Positions 1-7,936 of a stretch of DNA of 64,000 nt are shown here, in pieces. Source of the stretch: Sphingomonadales bacterium. GTDB lineage: Bacteria > Pseudomonadota > Alphaproteobacteria > Sphingomonadales > Sphingomonadaceae. Position 1 is the stretch's first letter, and every line of letters begins with the position of its first letter. The stretch is from assembly GCA_028871475.1 (NCBI GenBank), contig JAGWMZ010000008.1, positions 108,610 through 172,609 on the forward strand, written 5' to 3'. The notes beneath the pieces are model-generated. The model searched no databases. It was not told the origin of the DNA and was given only the letters and a program-made list of their open reading frames with translations. The position numbers and the translations under genes are program-made.

Positions 1-471
1 ATGCCAGGGCCGCTGCTCCTGCGGGTGTTCGCTGAGCGAGGGGGTGAAGCTGTGCAGCGAGAGGATCAGCGCGGGCTCGTTGGCCGCCAGCATCGCCTCG
101 AGCGCTTCGTGATAGGGCCGATGATAGCGTGCGAGTCGCGCCGCGCGCCCGGCCGCGTCGAGCACATTGCCGGGAATAGGCACCAGATCGCTGGTTTCCG
201 GGATCACGCCGGGGCTGAACTCATCGCGATTGAGGTCGCACACCAGCCGGCTGACATGGCCGAGCCAGGCCGTATCGGCCCCGCCCTGCGCCACCATCAG
301 ATCCGCCACAGCAGCCACGCCAATGTCGATGGCGATATGCTCATCCAGATGACGGGCGGGAATGCCCAGATCCACGCCATCGGGCACGCGGTTGCTGGCA
401 TGGTCGGAAATGATGGTGATGCCGCCCTTGCGCGGCTGGCCCAGCAGGCGCCATGACGGATCGCGGCTCAT
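1..471 (-). CDS. N-formylglutamate amidohydrolase family protein (3' part missing)
   Basis: The first 157 codons read on the minus strand from ATG at 471; the gene runs off the left edge. The translation begins MSRDPSWRLLGQPRKGG and continues with ISDHASNRVP near residue 22, then DEHIAIDIGVAAVAD and SRLVCDLNRD. This spacing is typical of the N-formylglutamate amidohydrolase (FGase/HutG-like) family, zinc-dependent amidases that remove formyl groups from N-formyl amino acids. The ATG overlaps the ispE stop codon as ATGA, so the two are probably translationally coupled. The true substrate cannot be told, since related proteins are not all histidine-catabolic. The C-terminal residues are not visible. 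Confidence 0.8.
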   Translation of the reverse strand, partial: MSRDPSWRLLGQPRKGGITIISDHASNRVPDGVDLGIPARHLDEHIAIDIGVAAVADLMVAQGGADTAWLGHVSRLVCDLNRDEFSPGVIPETSDLVPIPGNVLDAAGRAARLARYHRPYHEALEAMLAANEPALILSLHSFTPSLSEHPQEQRPWH

Positions 472-1301
472 CGCAGCGCTCCTGCCAAGTGCCACCAGCC
501 GGGATGGTCGGCGGCGAAACGCGCGGCGGCATCGTCACGCGCGGCGGCGTCCTCGAACAGCGCAAAACAGGTCGCGCCAGAGCCTGACATGCGCGAGAGG
601 AAAGCACCCGTCTCGCCAAGCGCGGCCAGCACGTCGGCCACCGGCGGACAGATGGAAATGGCGGGCGCTTCCAAATCATTGCGGCCTTTCACGGCGATCT
701 CGCGCGCGGTGCCCTGCGGCATGGCGCCGCGATCCATCCCGTCCCACGCGCGGAACACCGGGCCCGTGGGCAAGGGTACGCGCGGATTGACCAGCAGCAC
801 CGGGCAGCCAGCCAGATCGGTGGGTGCGGGCGCCAGATCGGTGCCCGTGCCACGCCCGATCATCGAGACACTTTCAACGCAGGCGGGCACATCCGCGCCC
901 AGCCGGGCTGCCGCTGCCTGCCAGCCATCGGGCAAGCCGTGAACGCGGCGCATCAGGCGAAACACCGCCCCGACATCGGCCGAGCCCCCCCCCAGCCCCG
1001 CCGCCACGGGCAGCGCCTTGTCGAGCGCCACGCGCCAACCGGCATCACGCGGCAGCAGCGCCAGCGCGTCGAGCACGAGATTGCCCTCCTCGCCCGCCAG
1101 CAGCGGCGCGAATTCGCCATGGATGGTGAGCGCGTCGGCTGCGGCCTCCTCGACCGTCAGCCCATCGCCCGCGTCGACAAAGGCGAAATAGGTTTCCAAC
1201 TCGTGGTAACCATCTTCGCGGCGGCGGCGCACATGCAGCGCCAGGTTGATCTTGGCATAGGCGGTTTCGGTCAGCATCGGAGGCATGGCTTGCGTGGTCA
1301 T
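468..1301 (-). CDS. ispE: 4-diphosphocytidyl-2-C-methyl-D-erythritol kinase IspE
   Basis: Phosphorylates the 2-hydroxyl of CDP-methylerythritol in the MEP isoprenoid pathway, in the cytoplasm. The 277-residue product starts MTTQAMPPMLTETAYAKINL; AKINL at residues 16-20 is the substrate-binding N-terminal motif of IspE. The GHMP-kinase glycine loop PVAAGLGGGSADV lies near residues 98-110 and GADVP near 135-139. I chose ATG 1301 because the open frame continues far upstream (to 1571) in arginine-rich sequence without homology, and 277 residues is close to the usual family length. It is followed by the N-formylglutamate amidohydrolase with an ATGA overlap. Confidence 0.93.
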   Translation of the reverse strand: MTTQAMPPMLTETAYAKINLALHVRRRREDGYHELETYFAFVDAGDGLTVEEAAADALTIHGEFAPLLAGEEGNLVLDALALLPRDAGWRVALDKALPVAAGLGGGSADVGAVFRLMRRVHGLPDGWQAAAARLGADVPACVESVSMIGRGTGTDLAPAPTDLAGCPVLLVNPRVPLPTGPVFRAWDGMDRGAMPQGTAREIAVKGRNDLEAPAISICPPVADVLAALGETGAFLSRMSGSGATCFALFEDAAARDDAAARFAADHPGWWHLAGALR

Positions 1302-1448
1302 GCGTGTTGCCTTGGCGCGGGCGGGGGGCGGGCGCAAGAGGGAAGCGGTATGAAAGGCGCCCGTCCCGAATGTCCTTCGCACCGGCGCGTCAGGGCCCGC
1401 GCAGGCTTGCGCTTCATCGCGCCGCGCGCCAAGGCAGCGGCCAACGGC

Positions 1449-2300
1449 ATGACCCAACCGATTCCCTCCTCCTCGCCCATGAGCGCCCCGATCGCCCCGG
1501 CGATCTCGGGCGCGCTTGACTGGTGGCGTGAGGCGGGCGTGGACATGGGCTTTACCGACACGCCGCGCCAATGGCTGGCGCCGCGCGCCGATCCCGATGC
1601 GCCGCAGCAGCGCCCGGCAACACCCCTTCCCGCCGCCTTTGCCGAGGCGATCGCGGCTGCCAACGCGCCCGCCGCCCAGTCAGTTGAAGAGAGGCCTCTG
1701 ATCGGCGGCGACCCGGCAGCCTTTCCGCAGGATCTGGCCGCTTTCGATGCCTGGTGGCTTAGCGAAGCCTCGCTCGATGGCGGCCATATCGAAGGGCGCG
1801 TGGCTGCCCGCGGCCCCGCCGATGCGCCGCTGATGGTGCTGGTGACGCAGCCCGAGGCGGGTGATGCGGCCACCGGGCGTCTGCTGTCCGGTCCATGGGG
1901 CGCTTTGCTGAGCGCGATGCTGGGCGCGATGGGCCTTGCCGAGGATGAGGTGCGCATTGCCGCCGTTCTGCCGCGCCACATGCCGCAGCCCGACTGGAGC
2001 GCGCTCAATGCCGCAGGACTTGGCGCGGTGATCCGCCATCATGTGACGCTGGCCCGGCCGGGACGGATTGTTGCGTTTGGGGGCAACATCCTGCCGCTCT
2101 TGGGCCACGCCTTGCCGCAAAGCCCTGCCGTTTTATCAGATGTTAACCAACAAGAGGCAGGGCAAAGCGGCCGCGAATCCCCGATTTCGGGGGGGGTAAA
2201 AGCGTCCTCGATCATGGCGATGCCGGATCTGGGCATGCTGCTGGAACGGCCGAGGGCAAAGGCCGTCTTCTGGCAAAGCTGGCTGGGGTGGCAGGGGTAA
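1449..2300 (+). CDS. Uracil-DNA glycosylase-superfamily-like protein, divergent
   Basis: A 283-residue protein from ATG 1449 (MTQPIPSSSPMSAP); ATG 1479 is an alternative. The C-terminal two thirds follow the fold pattern of family 4/5 uracil-DNA glycosylases: PLMVLVTQPEAGD where those enzymes have GEAPG..., then SGPWGALLSAMLGAMGL, then a beta-strand/helix pattern ending in RIVAFGGNILPLLGH. The iron-sulfur cysteines of family 4 are absent and the first catalytic motif is altered, so glycosylase activity is uncertain. The N-terminal 100 residues are Ala/Pro-rich and probably linker. It is followed at 87 bp by the lytic transglycosylase and then moaB on the same strand. Confidence 0.65.
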   Translation: MTQPIPSSSPMSAPIAPAISGALDWWREAGVDMGFTDTPRQWLAPRADPDAPQQRPATPLPAAFAEAIAAANAPAAQSVEERPLIGGDPAAFPQDLAAFDAWWLSEASLDGGHIEGRVAARGPADAPLMVLVTQPEAGDAATGRLLSGPWGALLSAMLGAMGLAEDEVRIAAVLPRHMPQPDWSALNAAGLGAVIRHHVTLARPGRIVAFGGNILPLLGHALPQSPAVLSDVNQQEAGQSGRESPISGGVKASSIMAMPDLGMLLERPRAKAVFWQSWLGWQG

Positions 2301-2387
2301 GGTGACGTTTTCCGACCGATCAGGGCGAGCGATCGCCCCCGGATCGGCCATGACAGGACGGATCGAAGTTTGAACGGACGGGGCTCG

Positions 2388-4235
2388 ATGATGGCTGGAC
2401 ACCACAGGTTGCGCGCCGGTTTGCGCGCAATGAAGGGGCACCCTGCGCGCACCATGGTCAGTGCCGGGCTGGCGCTGGCGCTGGCCGCCGTGCCTTCGCT
2501 GGCCTGCGCCAATTCCGCCGCTGCCGATTATTTCATGGGCCGCAATGCCCGCTCCGCCGTGCCCAAGCTGCTGACGGAGGACGAGCGCAGCTGGTACAAG
2601 GATGCCTTCGCCGCGCTGAAGCGTTCGGATTGGGCGAGCCTGCGCCAGATGCTGGCCGACCGCCCCGATGGCCCACTGCACCCCGTGCTGCGCGCCGAAT
2701 ATTATCTGGCGCCCGGCAGCCCGAGGATCGATCTCGACACGCTGTCGACATGGCTTTCCACCGGCACCAACCTGCCCGAAGCCGAGCAGATCGAGTTGCT
2801 GGCCACCAAGCGCGGCGGCGTGGCGCTGCCCGCCCTGCCGCAGCCCCAGCAATTGGTGAGCTGGCCCACCGCTCCGCGCCGCAGCCGCCCGCGTTCGGTG
2901 AGTGACGGCACCATGCCCGCCGCCGTTGCCACCGCCATCAACGACAAGATCAAGACCGACGATCCTGTCGGCGCCAAGGTTCTGCTCGACGGCGTGGATG
3001 CCACGCTCAGCCCAGAGGCGCGGGCTGAATGGCGCGAAAAGGTCGCCTGGACCTATTACATCAACAATATGGACAATGAGGCCTATGCGCAGGGCATCGC
3101 CGGCGCGCAGGACCCCAATGCCCCCACCGCCGGCGCATGGGTGGCGGAGTCCTGGTGGACGGCCGGCCTTGCCGCCTGGCGTCAGGGCGCATGCCAGCAG
3201 GCCGCCCCGGCCTTCGCCGCCGCTGCCAAAACGGCCACCAATCAGGAGTTGACGGCGGCGGCCAATTACTGGCTCTCGCGCGCCTATGTCCGGTGCCGTC
3301 AGCCGGAACTGGCGGCTGTCCCCTTGCGCGCCGCCGCACGAGCGGATGAGACGCTCTATGGCATGTTGGCCGCTGAGCAGCTCGACCTGAAAATGCCCGG
3401 CACCCATGCCCAGCCCGACTTCACCCTGGCCGACTGGCAGGGGCTGCGCGATGACCCCAATGTGCGCATCGCGGTGGAGCTCTCCGAGATTGGCGAGGAT
3501 GCGCTGGCCGACGATGTGCTGCGCTATCAGGCCCGTATCGGCGCGCCCGGCCAGTATCAGCGCCTGTCGCGTCTGGCGCGCGACCTTGGTCTGCCCGCCA
3601 CGCAATTGTGGATGGCCTATAACGCGCCCGATGGCGGCAGCCCGGTGCCTGCCAGCCGCTATCCCACCCCCAAATGGACCCCGGCCGATGGCTGGAAGGT
3701 GGACCCCGCGCTGCTCTTTGCCCATACGCTGCAGGAAAGCTCGTTCCGCGCCAGCGCCGTCAGCCCGGCAGGGGCGCGCGGCCTGATGCAGATCATGCCC
3801 GCCGCCGCGCGCGACCATGCCGCCATGCTGGGCGTGTCGGGCAATGTCGCGGATCTGACGCGGCCTGACATCAACCTCGCCTTCGGGCAGGAACATCTTG
3901 AGGCGCTGCGCAATTCCTCCGCGACGCAGGGCCTGCTGCCCAAGGTCATCGCCGCCTATAACGCCGGGCCCCAGCCCGTGGCCCGCTGGAACACGCAGAT
4001 CCACGACAATGGCGACCCGCTGCTCTGGGTGGAATCGGTACCCTATTGGGAAACGCGCGGCTATGTCGCCACGGTGATGCGCAACTACTGGATGTACGAG
4101 CGCCAGGCCGGCGGCTCGTCGGACAGCCGCATCGCGCTGGCCCAGGGCCTGTGGCCCACCTTCCCCGAACTGGCAGGCAGCCGGGGCGTGCGCATGGCCG
4201 CCAATGACACCATCGTAACGCGCACGCAGGACTAA
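2388..4235 (+). CDS. Soluble-type lytic murein transglycosylase
   Basis: Cleaves the MurNAc-GlcNAc bond of peptidoglycan to form 1,6-anhydromuropeptides, in the periplasm. An N-terminal hydrophobic stretch ending at LACA is a signal peptide. A long alpha-helical region is followed by a C-terminal SLT domain: HTLQESSFRASAVSPAGARG with the catalytic Glu at about residue 450, then GLMQIMPAAA, and AYNAGPQPVARW further on. The open frame extends to a TTG at 2370; I prefer ATG 2388 because GGACGGGG lies at ribosome-binding distance, and ATG 2430 is also possible. The moaB start follows after 4 bp. Confidence 0.9.
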   Translation: MMAGHHRLRAGLRAMKGHPARTMVSAGLALALAAVPSLACANSAAADYFMGRNARSAVPKLLTEDERSWYKDAFAALKRSDWASLRQMLADRPDGPLHPVLRAEYYLAPGSPRIDLDTLSTWLSTGTNLPEAEQIELLATKRGGVALPALPQPQQLVSWPTAPRRSRPRSVSDGTMPAAVATAINDKIKTDDPVGAKVLLDGVDATLSPEARAEWREKVAWTYYINNMDNEAYAQGIAGAQDPNAPTAGAWVAESWWTAGLAAWRQGACQQAAPAFAAAAKTATNQELTAAANYWLSRAYVRCRQPELAAVPLRAAARADETLYGMLAAEQLDLKMPGTHAQPDFTLADWQGLRDDPNVRIAVELSEIGEDALADDVLRYQARIGAPGQYQRLSRLARDLGLPATQLWMAYNAPDGGSPVPASRYPTPKWTPADGWKVDPALLFAHTLQESSFRASAVSPAGARGLMQIMPAAARDHAAMLGVSGNVADLTRPDINLAFGQEHLEALRNSSATQGLLPKVIAAYNAGPQPVARWNTQIHDNGDPLLWVESVPYWETRGYVATVMRNYWMYERQAGGSSDSRIALAQGLWPTFPELAGSRGVRMAANDTIVTRTQD

Positions 4236-4239
4236 GCCC

Positions 4240-4779
4240 TTGGCCATTGACGACAGTCGGACCTTCAAGCCGATCAACATCGCCCTGCTGACAGTGTCCG
4301 ACACGCGCACGCAGGCAGACGATACGTCCGGCGATATTCTGGCCGAGCGGATCACCACCAAGGGCCATGTGCTGGTGGCGCGCAAGATCATGCGCGATGA
4401 TGCCGAACTGCTGGCCGCCACCATCTGCGACTGGGTGCGTGACCCCAAGGTAGACTGCATCGTCTCGACCGGCGGCACCGGCCTCACCGGGCGCGATGTG
4501 ACGCCCGAGGCGCTGGACCATGTGGTGGCGACCTTTGCCGGCAAGGCGATCCCCGGCTTTGGCGAGTTGTTCCGCTGGATCAGCTATTCCACCATTGGCA
4601 CCTCCACCGTGCAGTCGCGTGCCATGGCGATTGTGGCCGAGGGCACCTATGTCTTTGCCCTGCCCGGATCGAACGGGGCGGTGAAGGACGGCTGGGACCA
4701 TATCCTCGACGAGCAACTCGACAGCCGGAACCGGCCTTGCAACTTTATCGAACTGATGCCGAGGTTGAAGGAAGTCTGA
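4240..4779 (+). CDS. moaB: Molybdenum cofactor biosynthesis protein MoaB
   Basis: MoaB/MogA-family protein of 179 residues, which binds or adenylylates molybdopterin in molybdenum-cofactor synthesis. The signature VSTGGTGLTGRDVTPEAL lies in the middle, followed by PGFGELFRW, and ALPGSNGAV lies near the C terminus; these form the molybdopterin-binding site. The start is TTG at 4240, only 4 bp after the transglycosylase stop, which suggests coupled translation. No other molybdenum-cofactor gene lies in the window. In bacteria that have both MoaB and MogA, MoaB is often dispensable, so the exact role is open. Confidence 0.92.
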   Translation: MAIDDSRTFKPINIALLTVSDTRTQADDTSGDILAERITTKGHVLVARKIMRDDAELLAATICDWVRDPKVDCIVSTGGTGLTGRDVTPEALDHVVATFAGKAIPGFGELFRWISYSTIGTSTVQSRAMAIVAEGTYVFALPGSNGAVKDGWDHILDEQLDSRNRPCNFIELMPRLKEV

Positions 4780-4792
4780 AAGGGAAAGACAG

Positions 4793-4820
4793 ATGCGAGG
4801 GCCATCGGCCTCGCATTTTA
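4793..4820. terminator. Hairpin between convergent moaB and nat (solo repeat hairpin G)
   Basis: ATGCGAGG at 4793-4800 pairs with CCTCGCAT at 4809-4816, followed by TTTTA on the plus strand. It ends moaB and sits next to the stop of the opposing nat gene. The upstream tail (AAGGGAAAGACAG) and the stem sequence resemble the terminal hairpins of the repeat family seen at 27222, 32729, 36465 and 44084. Confidence 0.6.
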
Positions 4821-5702
4821 ATTGTCTTCCTGATCCCGCTGAAAAACGCCGAGCATTTCGACCTCATCCAACGTCAGTTCGACCCGGAACACATCCGCCA
4901 AAACCTCACGCCATGCCCGCGTATCGGCGATATCGCGCACATCGCTGATGCCGCCCGCATGGATGCTCAGCCGCGGCCCGTTGAGCGAAGCAAAGCCATC
5001 CGCAAGCACGATGGAAGCGAGGCAGGCGGTGGTAAAGCGCGTGCCAGGCCGCGTGCTGGTCCAGTGGTTGGACAGTTCCAGATCGACCGGGGCGACCTTG
5101 CCAAGACCGAAACTGTATTGGGCCTGAAACGCCCCATGGCCTTGCGCGCGTCCATCCGTGGCGCTGGCCGGGCCGGCGCGCTCCAGCAACCATTCGCCTG
5201 TCGCTTCGCCCGAACCGCCGATATGGCGCAGCCGATGGTCCGCGCCATCGGGCGTGGACGCCTCGGCGCCATCGACCAATGGCATGGGCGGGACATAGGA
5301 ACCGCCAAATCCCGCATCCGCGATCCATGGCGCCCCCGCGATCGTCACCAGACGCAGCGTATGGGTCAGCGGCGGCATGGTGAGGGCATCGCCGGGCCAC
5401 TCCATCCCCAGCCAGACCCGCCCGAGCAGCGGCCGGTTCTCCAGCGCGATCTTCGCCAGCATCGCACCGAAAAGCGTGTTGTGCTCGAAACAATAGCCGC
5501 CACGCCTTGGGCCCTCGATCAGCTTGGCGCGAAGGCTTGGCGGGTCGATGCGAATGCCGCGCCCCAGCATCACGTCGAGATTTTCAAAGCCGATCGTCTG
5601 GCGGTGCGCGCGCTGCATCATCGCCAGCCCTTCAGGGTCCGGCGTCGGGATCGACGTCAGACCGATGCGCGTCAGATAATCGTCAAGCACAAGCTCATCC
5701 AT
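4818..5702 (-). CDS. nat: Arylamine N-acetyltransferase
   Basis: Transfers an acetyl group from acetyl-CoA to arylamines or hydrazines through a cysteine intermediate, in the cytoplasm. The 294-residue product has the complete triad: Cys71 in RRGGYCFEHN, His114 in LTHTLRLV and Asp129 in WIADAGFGG. The start MDELVLDDYL at 5702 fits the family length; the frame continues upstream inside the regulator gene. Its first codons overlap the last 8 bp of the LacI-type regulator, so the two are almost certainly cotranscribed. This pairing suggests that the regulator's ligand is related to the substrate, which is inference. Confidence 0.92.
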   Translation of the reverse strand: MDELVLDDYLTRIGLTSIPTPDPEGLAMMQRAHRQTIGFENLDVMLGRGIRIDPPSLRAKLIEGPRRGGYCFEHNTLFGAMLAKIALENRPLLGRVWLGMEWPGDALTMPPLTHTLRLVTIAGAPWIADAGFGGSYVPPMPLVDGAEASTPDGADHRLRHIGGSGEATGEWLLERAGPASATDGRAQGHGAFQAQYSFGLGKVAPVDLELSNHWTSTRPGTRFTTACLASIVLADGFASLNGPRLSIHAGGISDVRDIADTRAWREVLADVFRVELTLDEVEMLGVFQRDQEDN

Positions 5703-6732
5703 GGCGCGGCTGGGCTGTCGAATGACGCATGCAGAGCACATGCTCATGCGTGGTGGGGGCCACACTGCCGCGGCCAGACATGAGGGCCAGCAGGCCATCG
5801 GTGGCCTGCCGGGCCATGTCCACGACAGGCTGACGCACGGTGGTCAGCGTCGGCCAGGCCAGCCGCGCCACATCCGAATCATCGAAGCCCGCGATGGAGA
5901 GCGTTTCGGGCACGCTGATCCCTGCCTCGCGCGCTGCCATCAGCGCGCCCACCGCCATATCGTCATTCTGCGCCAGAATAGCCGTGGGCATGATCCCGCC
6001 CGAGATGATGCGCTGCATGGCAGCCACCCCGCTTTCCCGCGTGAAATCGCCCGGCTGTTCCACCACCGGCAGATAATCCAGCCCATAGGCCGCGAAAGCC
6101 TCGACATAACCCTGCCGGCGCAGGGCACTCGATATGTGGTCGCGGTGGCCATAGATCACCCCGATACTGCGGTGGCCCAAACGCAGCAGATGCTCCGCCA
6201 CGGCCCGGGCGGCAGCCACATCGTCCATGGTCGCGCAAGCACCGCGCCCGGGAAAACTGCGCGGCGCCACCCGCCCATAGGGCATGCCGATGGCATCGAG
6301 CGCATCGAGCACCGGTTCAAGATCGGAGCTGGGCGGGGCGAGCACCACACCATCGAGCGCCGCCACGCGCAGCAGCGAGACCAGCCCCTGCGGGTCCTGC
6401 GTGGCATCGGCGAAAGGCAGAACGATCAGCCGATAACGCTCACCCGCCAGCCTTTCGAGCGCGCCGCGCTGCAATTCGACGACATAGCTGGGACTGGGGC
6501 GTTCATAGGTCAGGCCGATCAGGTAGGATTTCCGGGCGATCAGCCCCTGCGCCATCACATTGGGATGATAGTTCAGTTCGCGCGCGATGGCCTTGACCTG
6601 CTCGCGCACCGCCTGCTTCACATGAGGCTCATCGTTCATCACACGGCTGACCGTCTTGGGAGAGACACCCGCCCGGCGGGCGATATCGACGATCGTGGCC
6701 CGTTTTTCGTCTGGTTTGCTCGAGGATGTCAT
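5695..6732 (-). CDS. LacI-family transcriptional regulator
   Basis: A 345-residue LacI/GalR-type repressor. The helix-turn-helix TIVDIARRAGVSPKTVSRVM lies near residues 13-32, with the hinge-helix region HPNVMAQGLIARKS near 56-69, followed by a periplasmic-binding-protein-like effector domain (IGVIYGHRDH, AILAQNDDMAVGAL, IAGFDDSDVARLAWP). Such proteins normally sense sugars or nucleosides. The 3' end overlaps nat, an unusual partner. The gene is divergent from the radical SAM gene, with 94 bp between the starts, so it may control both its own operon and the neighbour. I could not identify an operator palindrome with confidence. Confidence 0.93.
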   Translation of the reverse strand: MTSSSKPDEKRATIVDIARRAGVSPKTVSRVMNDEPHVKQAVREQVKAIARELNYHPNVMAQGLIARKSYLIGLTYERPSPSYVVELQRGALERLAGERYRLIVLPFADATQDPQGLVSLLRVAALDGVVLAPPSSDLEPVLDALDAIGMPYGRVAPRSFPGRGACATMDDVAAARAVAEHLLRLGHRSIGVIYGHRDHISSALRRQGYVEAFAAYGLDYLPVVEQPGDFTRESGVAAMQRIISGGIMPTAILAQNDDMAVGALMAAREAGISVPETLSIAGFDDSDVARLAWPTLTTVRQPVVDMARQATDGLLALMSGRGSVAPTTHEHVLCMRHSTAQPRHG

Positions 6733-6791
6733 GTCGCCCTGTATTGGCGCGGCAAAGGGCGAGCGTCAACTACGCCGCATATCACGGCCGA

Positions 6792-6823
6792 TTGACATAT
6801 GTTCTTATTTTGTTCATGCTAAT
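6792..6823 (+). promoter_or_regulatory. Promoter with LexA (SOS) box GTTC-N7-GTTC
   Basis: A perfect direct repeat GTTC-N7-GTTC lies at 6801-6815, which is the LexA operator form known from alphaproteobacteria. It sits directly after a consensus -35 hexamer TTGACA (6792-6797) and covers the spacer before a possible -10 around 6815-6823. LexA bound there would block polymerase. The start codon of the radical SAM gene is only 11 bp downstream of the box, so the transcript leader is very short or absent. The box is also about 70 bp upstream of the divergent lacI-type gene. Confidence 0.7.
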
Positions 6824-6826
6824 GTC

Positions 6827-7912
6827 ATGTCTTCACCTTCGCCCCCTGCCCCGCGCGGGCGCGGCGCCGTCAGCGGGCGCGCCAGCACGCGTTTCAATCT
6901 GCCCGGACGCGAGGTGGATGGTGATTGGCTCGACAGCCGCGCCGAGCTGGAGGAGGACCTGCCCCCGCTGCGCACGACGGTGACCGAGGAAGCCGCGCGC
7001 TCGATCCTCTCGTTCAATCGCTCTCCCGACATCGGGTTTGACCGCTCGATCAACGCCTATCGCGGCTGCGAGCATGGCTGCATCTATTGCTACGCCCGCC
7101 CCACCCACGCCTATCTCGACCTGTCCCCCGGGCTGGATTTTGAAAGCCGCCTGTTTGTCAAACCGCAGGCCGCCCCGCTCTTGCGCAAGACACTGGCGGC
7201 CAGAGGCTACCGGCCCGCCCCGATCGCTATGGGCACCAACACCGATCCCTATCAGCCGATCGAGGCACGATACCGCATCACGCGCCAAATTCTGGAACTC
7301 TGCCTGGAAACGCGCCACCCGGTCACCATCACCACCAAATCGGACCGGGTACTGGCCGACCTTGACCTGCTGCGCGAACTGGCCAGCCGCAAGCTGACGG
7401 CGGTGGCCATTTCGGTGACCAGTCTGGATGCGGCGCTCTCGCGCAAGCTTGAGCCGCGTGCTGCCTCACCCATGAAGCGGCTGGATGCGCTGGATGCTTT
7501 GGTCAAGGCCGGCGTGCCCGCGCATGTGAATGTCTCCCCCATCATCCCGGCCATCACCGAGGACTGGATCGAACGGATTCTGGAACAGGCGGCGGCGCGC
7601 GGGGTGAAAGGGGCAAGCTGGATCATGTTGCGCCTGCCCCATGAAGTGGCGCCGCTGTTTCGCGAGTGGCTCGACACACACTTCCCCGAGCGCGCGGCCA
7701 AGGTCATGTCCATCCTGCAACAGATGCGCGGCGGGCGGGACAATGACCCGAATTTTCATACGCGGATGAAGCCGCAAGGCGTCTGGGCTGACCTGACCCG
7801 CGCGCGGTTCCGCAAGGCCAAGGCCAGGCTGGGCATGGAAAGCGGGCGGATCGAGCTTGATTGCTCAGGCTTCATCGCGCCCGAGAAGGACGGCCAGATA
7901 CGCCTGTTGTAA
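6827..7912 (+). CDS. PA0069-family radical SAM protein (SplB-related)
   Basis: A 361-residue radical S-adenosylmethionine protein. The [4Fe-4S] motif is Cys81-x3-Cys85-x2-Cys88 in YRGCEHGCIYCYARPTH, followed by MGTNTDPYQPIE and TITTKSDRVL, which are typical of the family often annotated as a DNA repair photolyase. The reaction is unknown. The ATG at 6827 is chosen because the upstream in-frame codons overlap the promoter and LexA box. LexA control would fit a role in the DNA damage response. It converges on dnaE, 24 bp away. The longer frame from 6656 is not supported. Confidence 0.88.
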   Translation: MSSPSPPAPRGRGAVSGRASTRFNLPGREVDGDWLDSRAELEEDLPPLRTTVTEEAARSILSFNRSPDIGFDRSINAYRGCEHGCIYCYARPTHAYLDLSPGLDFESRLFVKPQAAPLLRKTLAARGYRPAPIAMGTNTDPYQPIEARYRITRQILELCLETRHPVTITTKSDRVLADLDLLRELASRKLTAVAISVTSLDAALSRKLEPRAASPMKRLDALDALVKAGVPAHVNVSPIIPAITEDWIERILEQAAARGVKGASWIMLRLPHEVAPLFREWLDTHFPERAAKVMSILQQMRGGRDNDPNFHTRMKPQGVWADLTRARFRKAKARLGMESGRIELDCSGFIAPEKDGQIRLL

Positions 7913-7936
7913 CTCGAACAATACCTGCTTTCCCCC

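Noticed and set aside
1..456. A plus-strand frame at the left edge
   Set aside because: The opposite strand encodes clear N-formylglutamate amidohydrolase motifs and is coupled to ispE.
2136..4544. An 802-codon minus-strand frame across the transglycosylase and moaB
   Set aside because: Low-complexity Gly/Arg/Ala/His sequence without motifs, opposite two well-supported genes.
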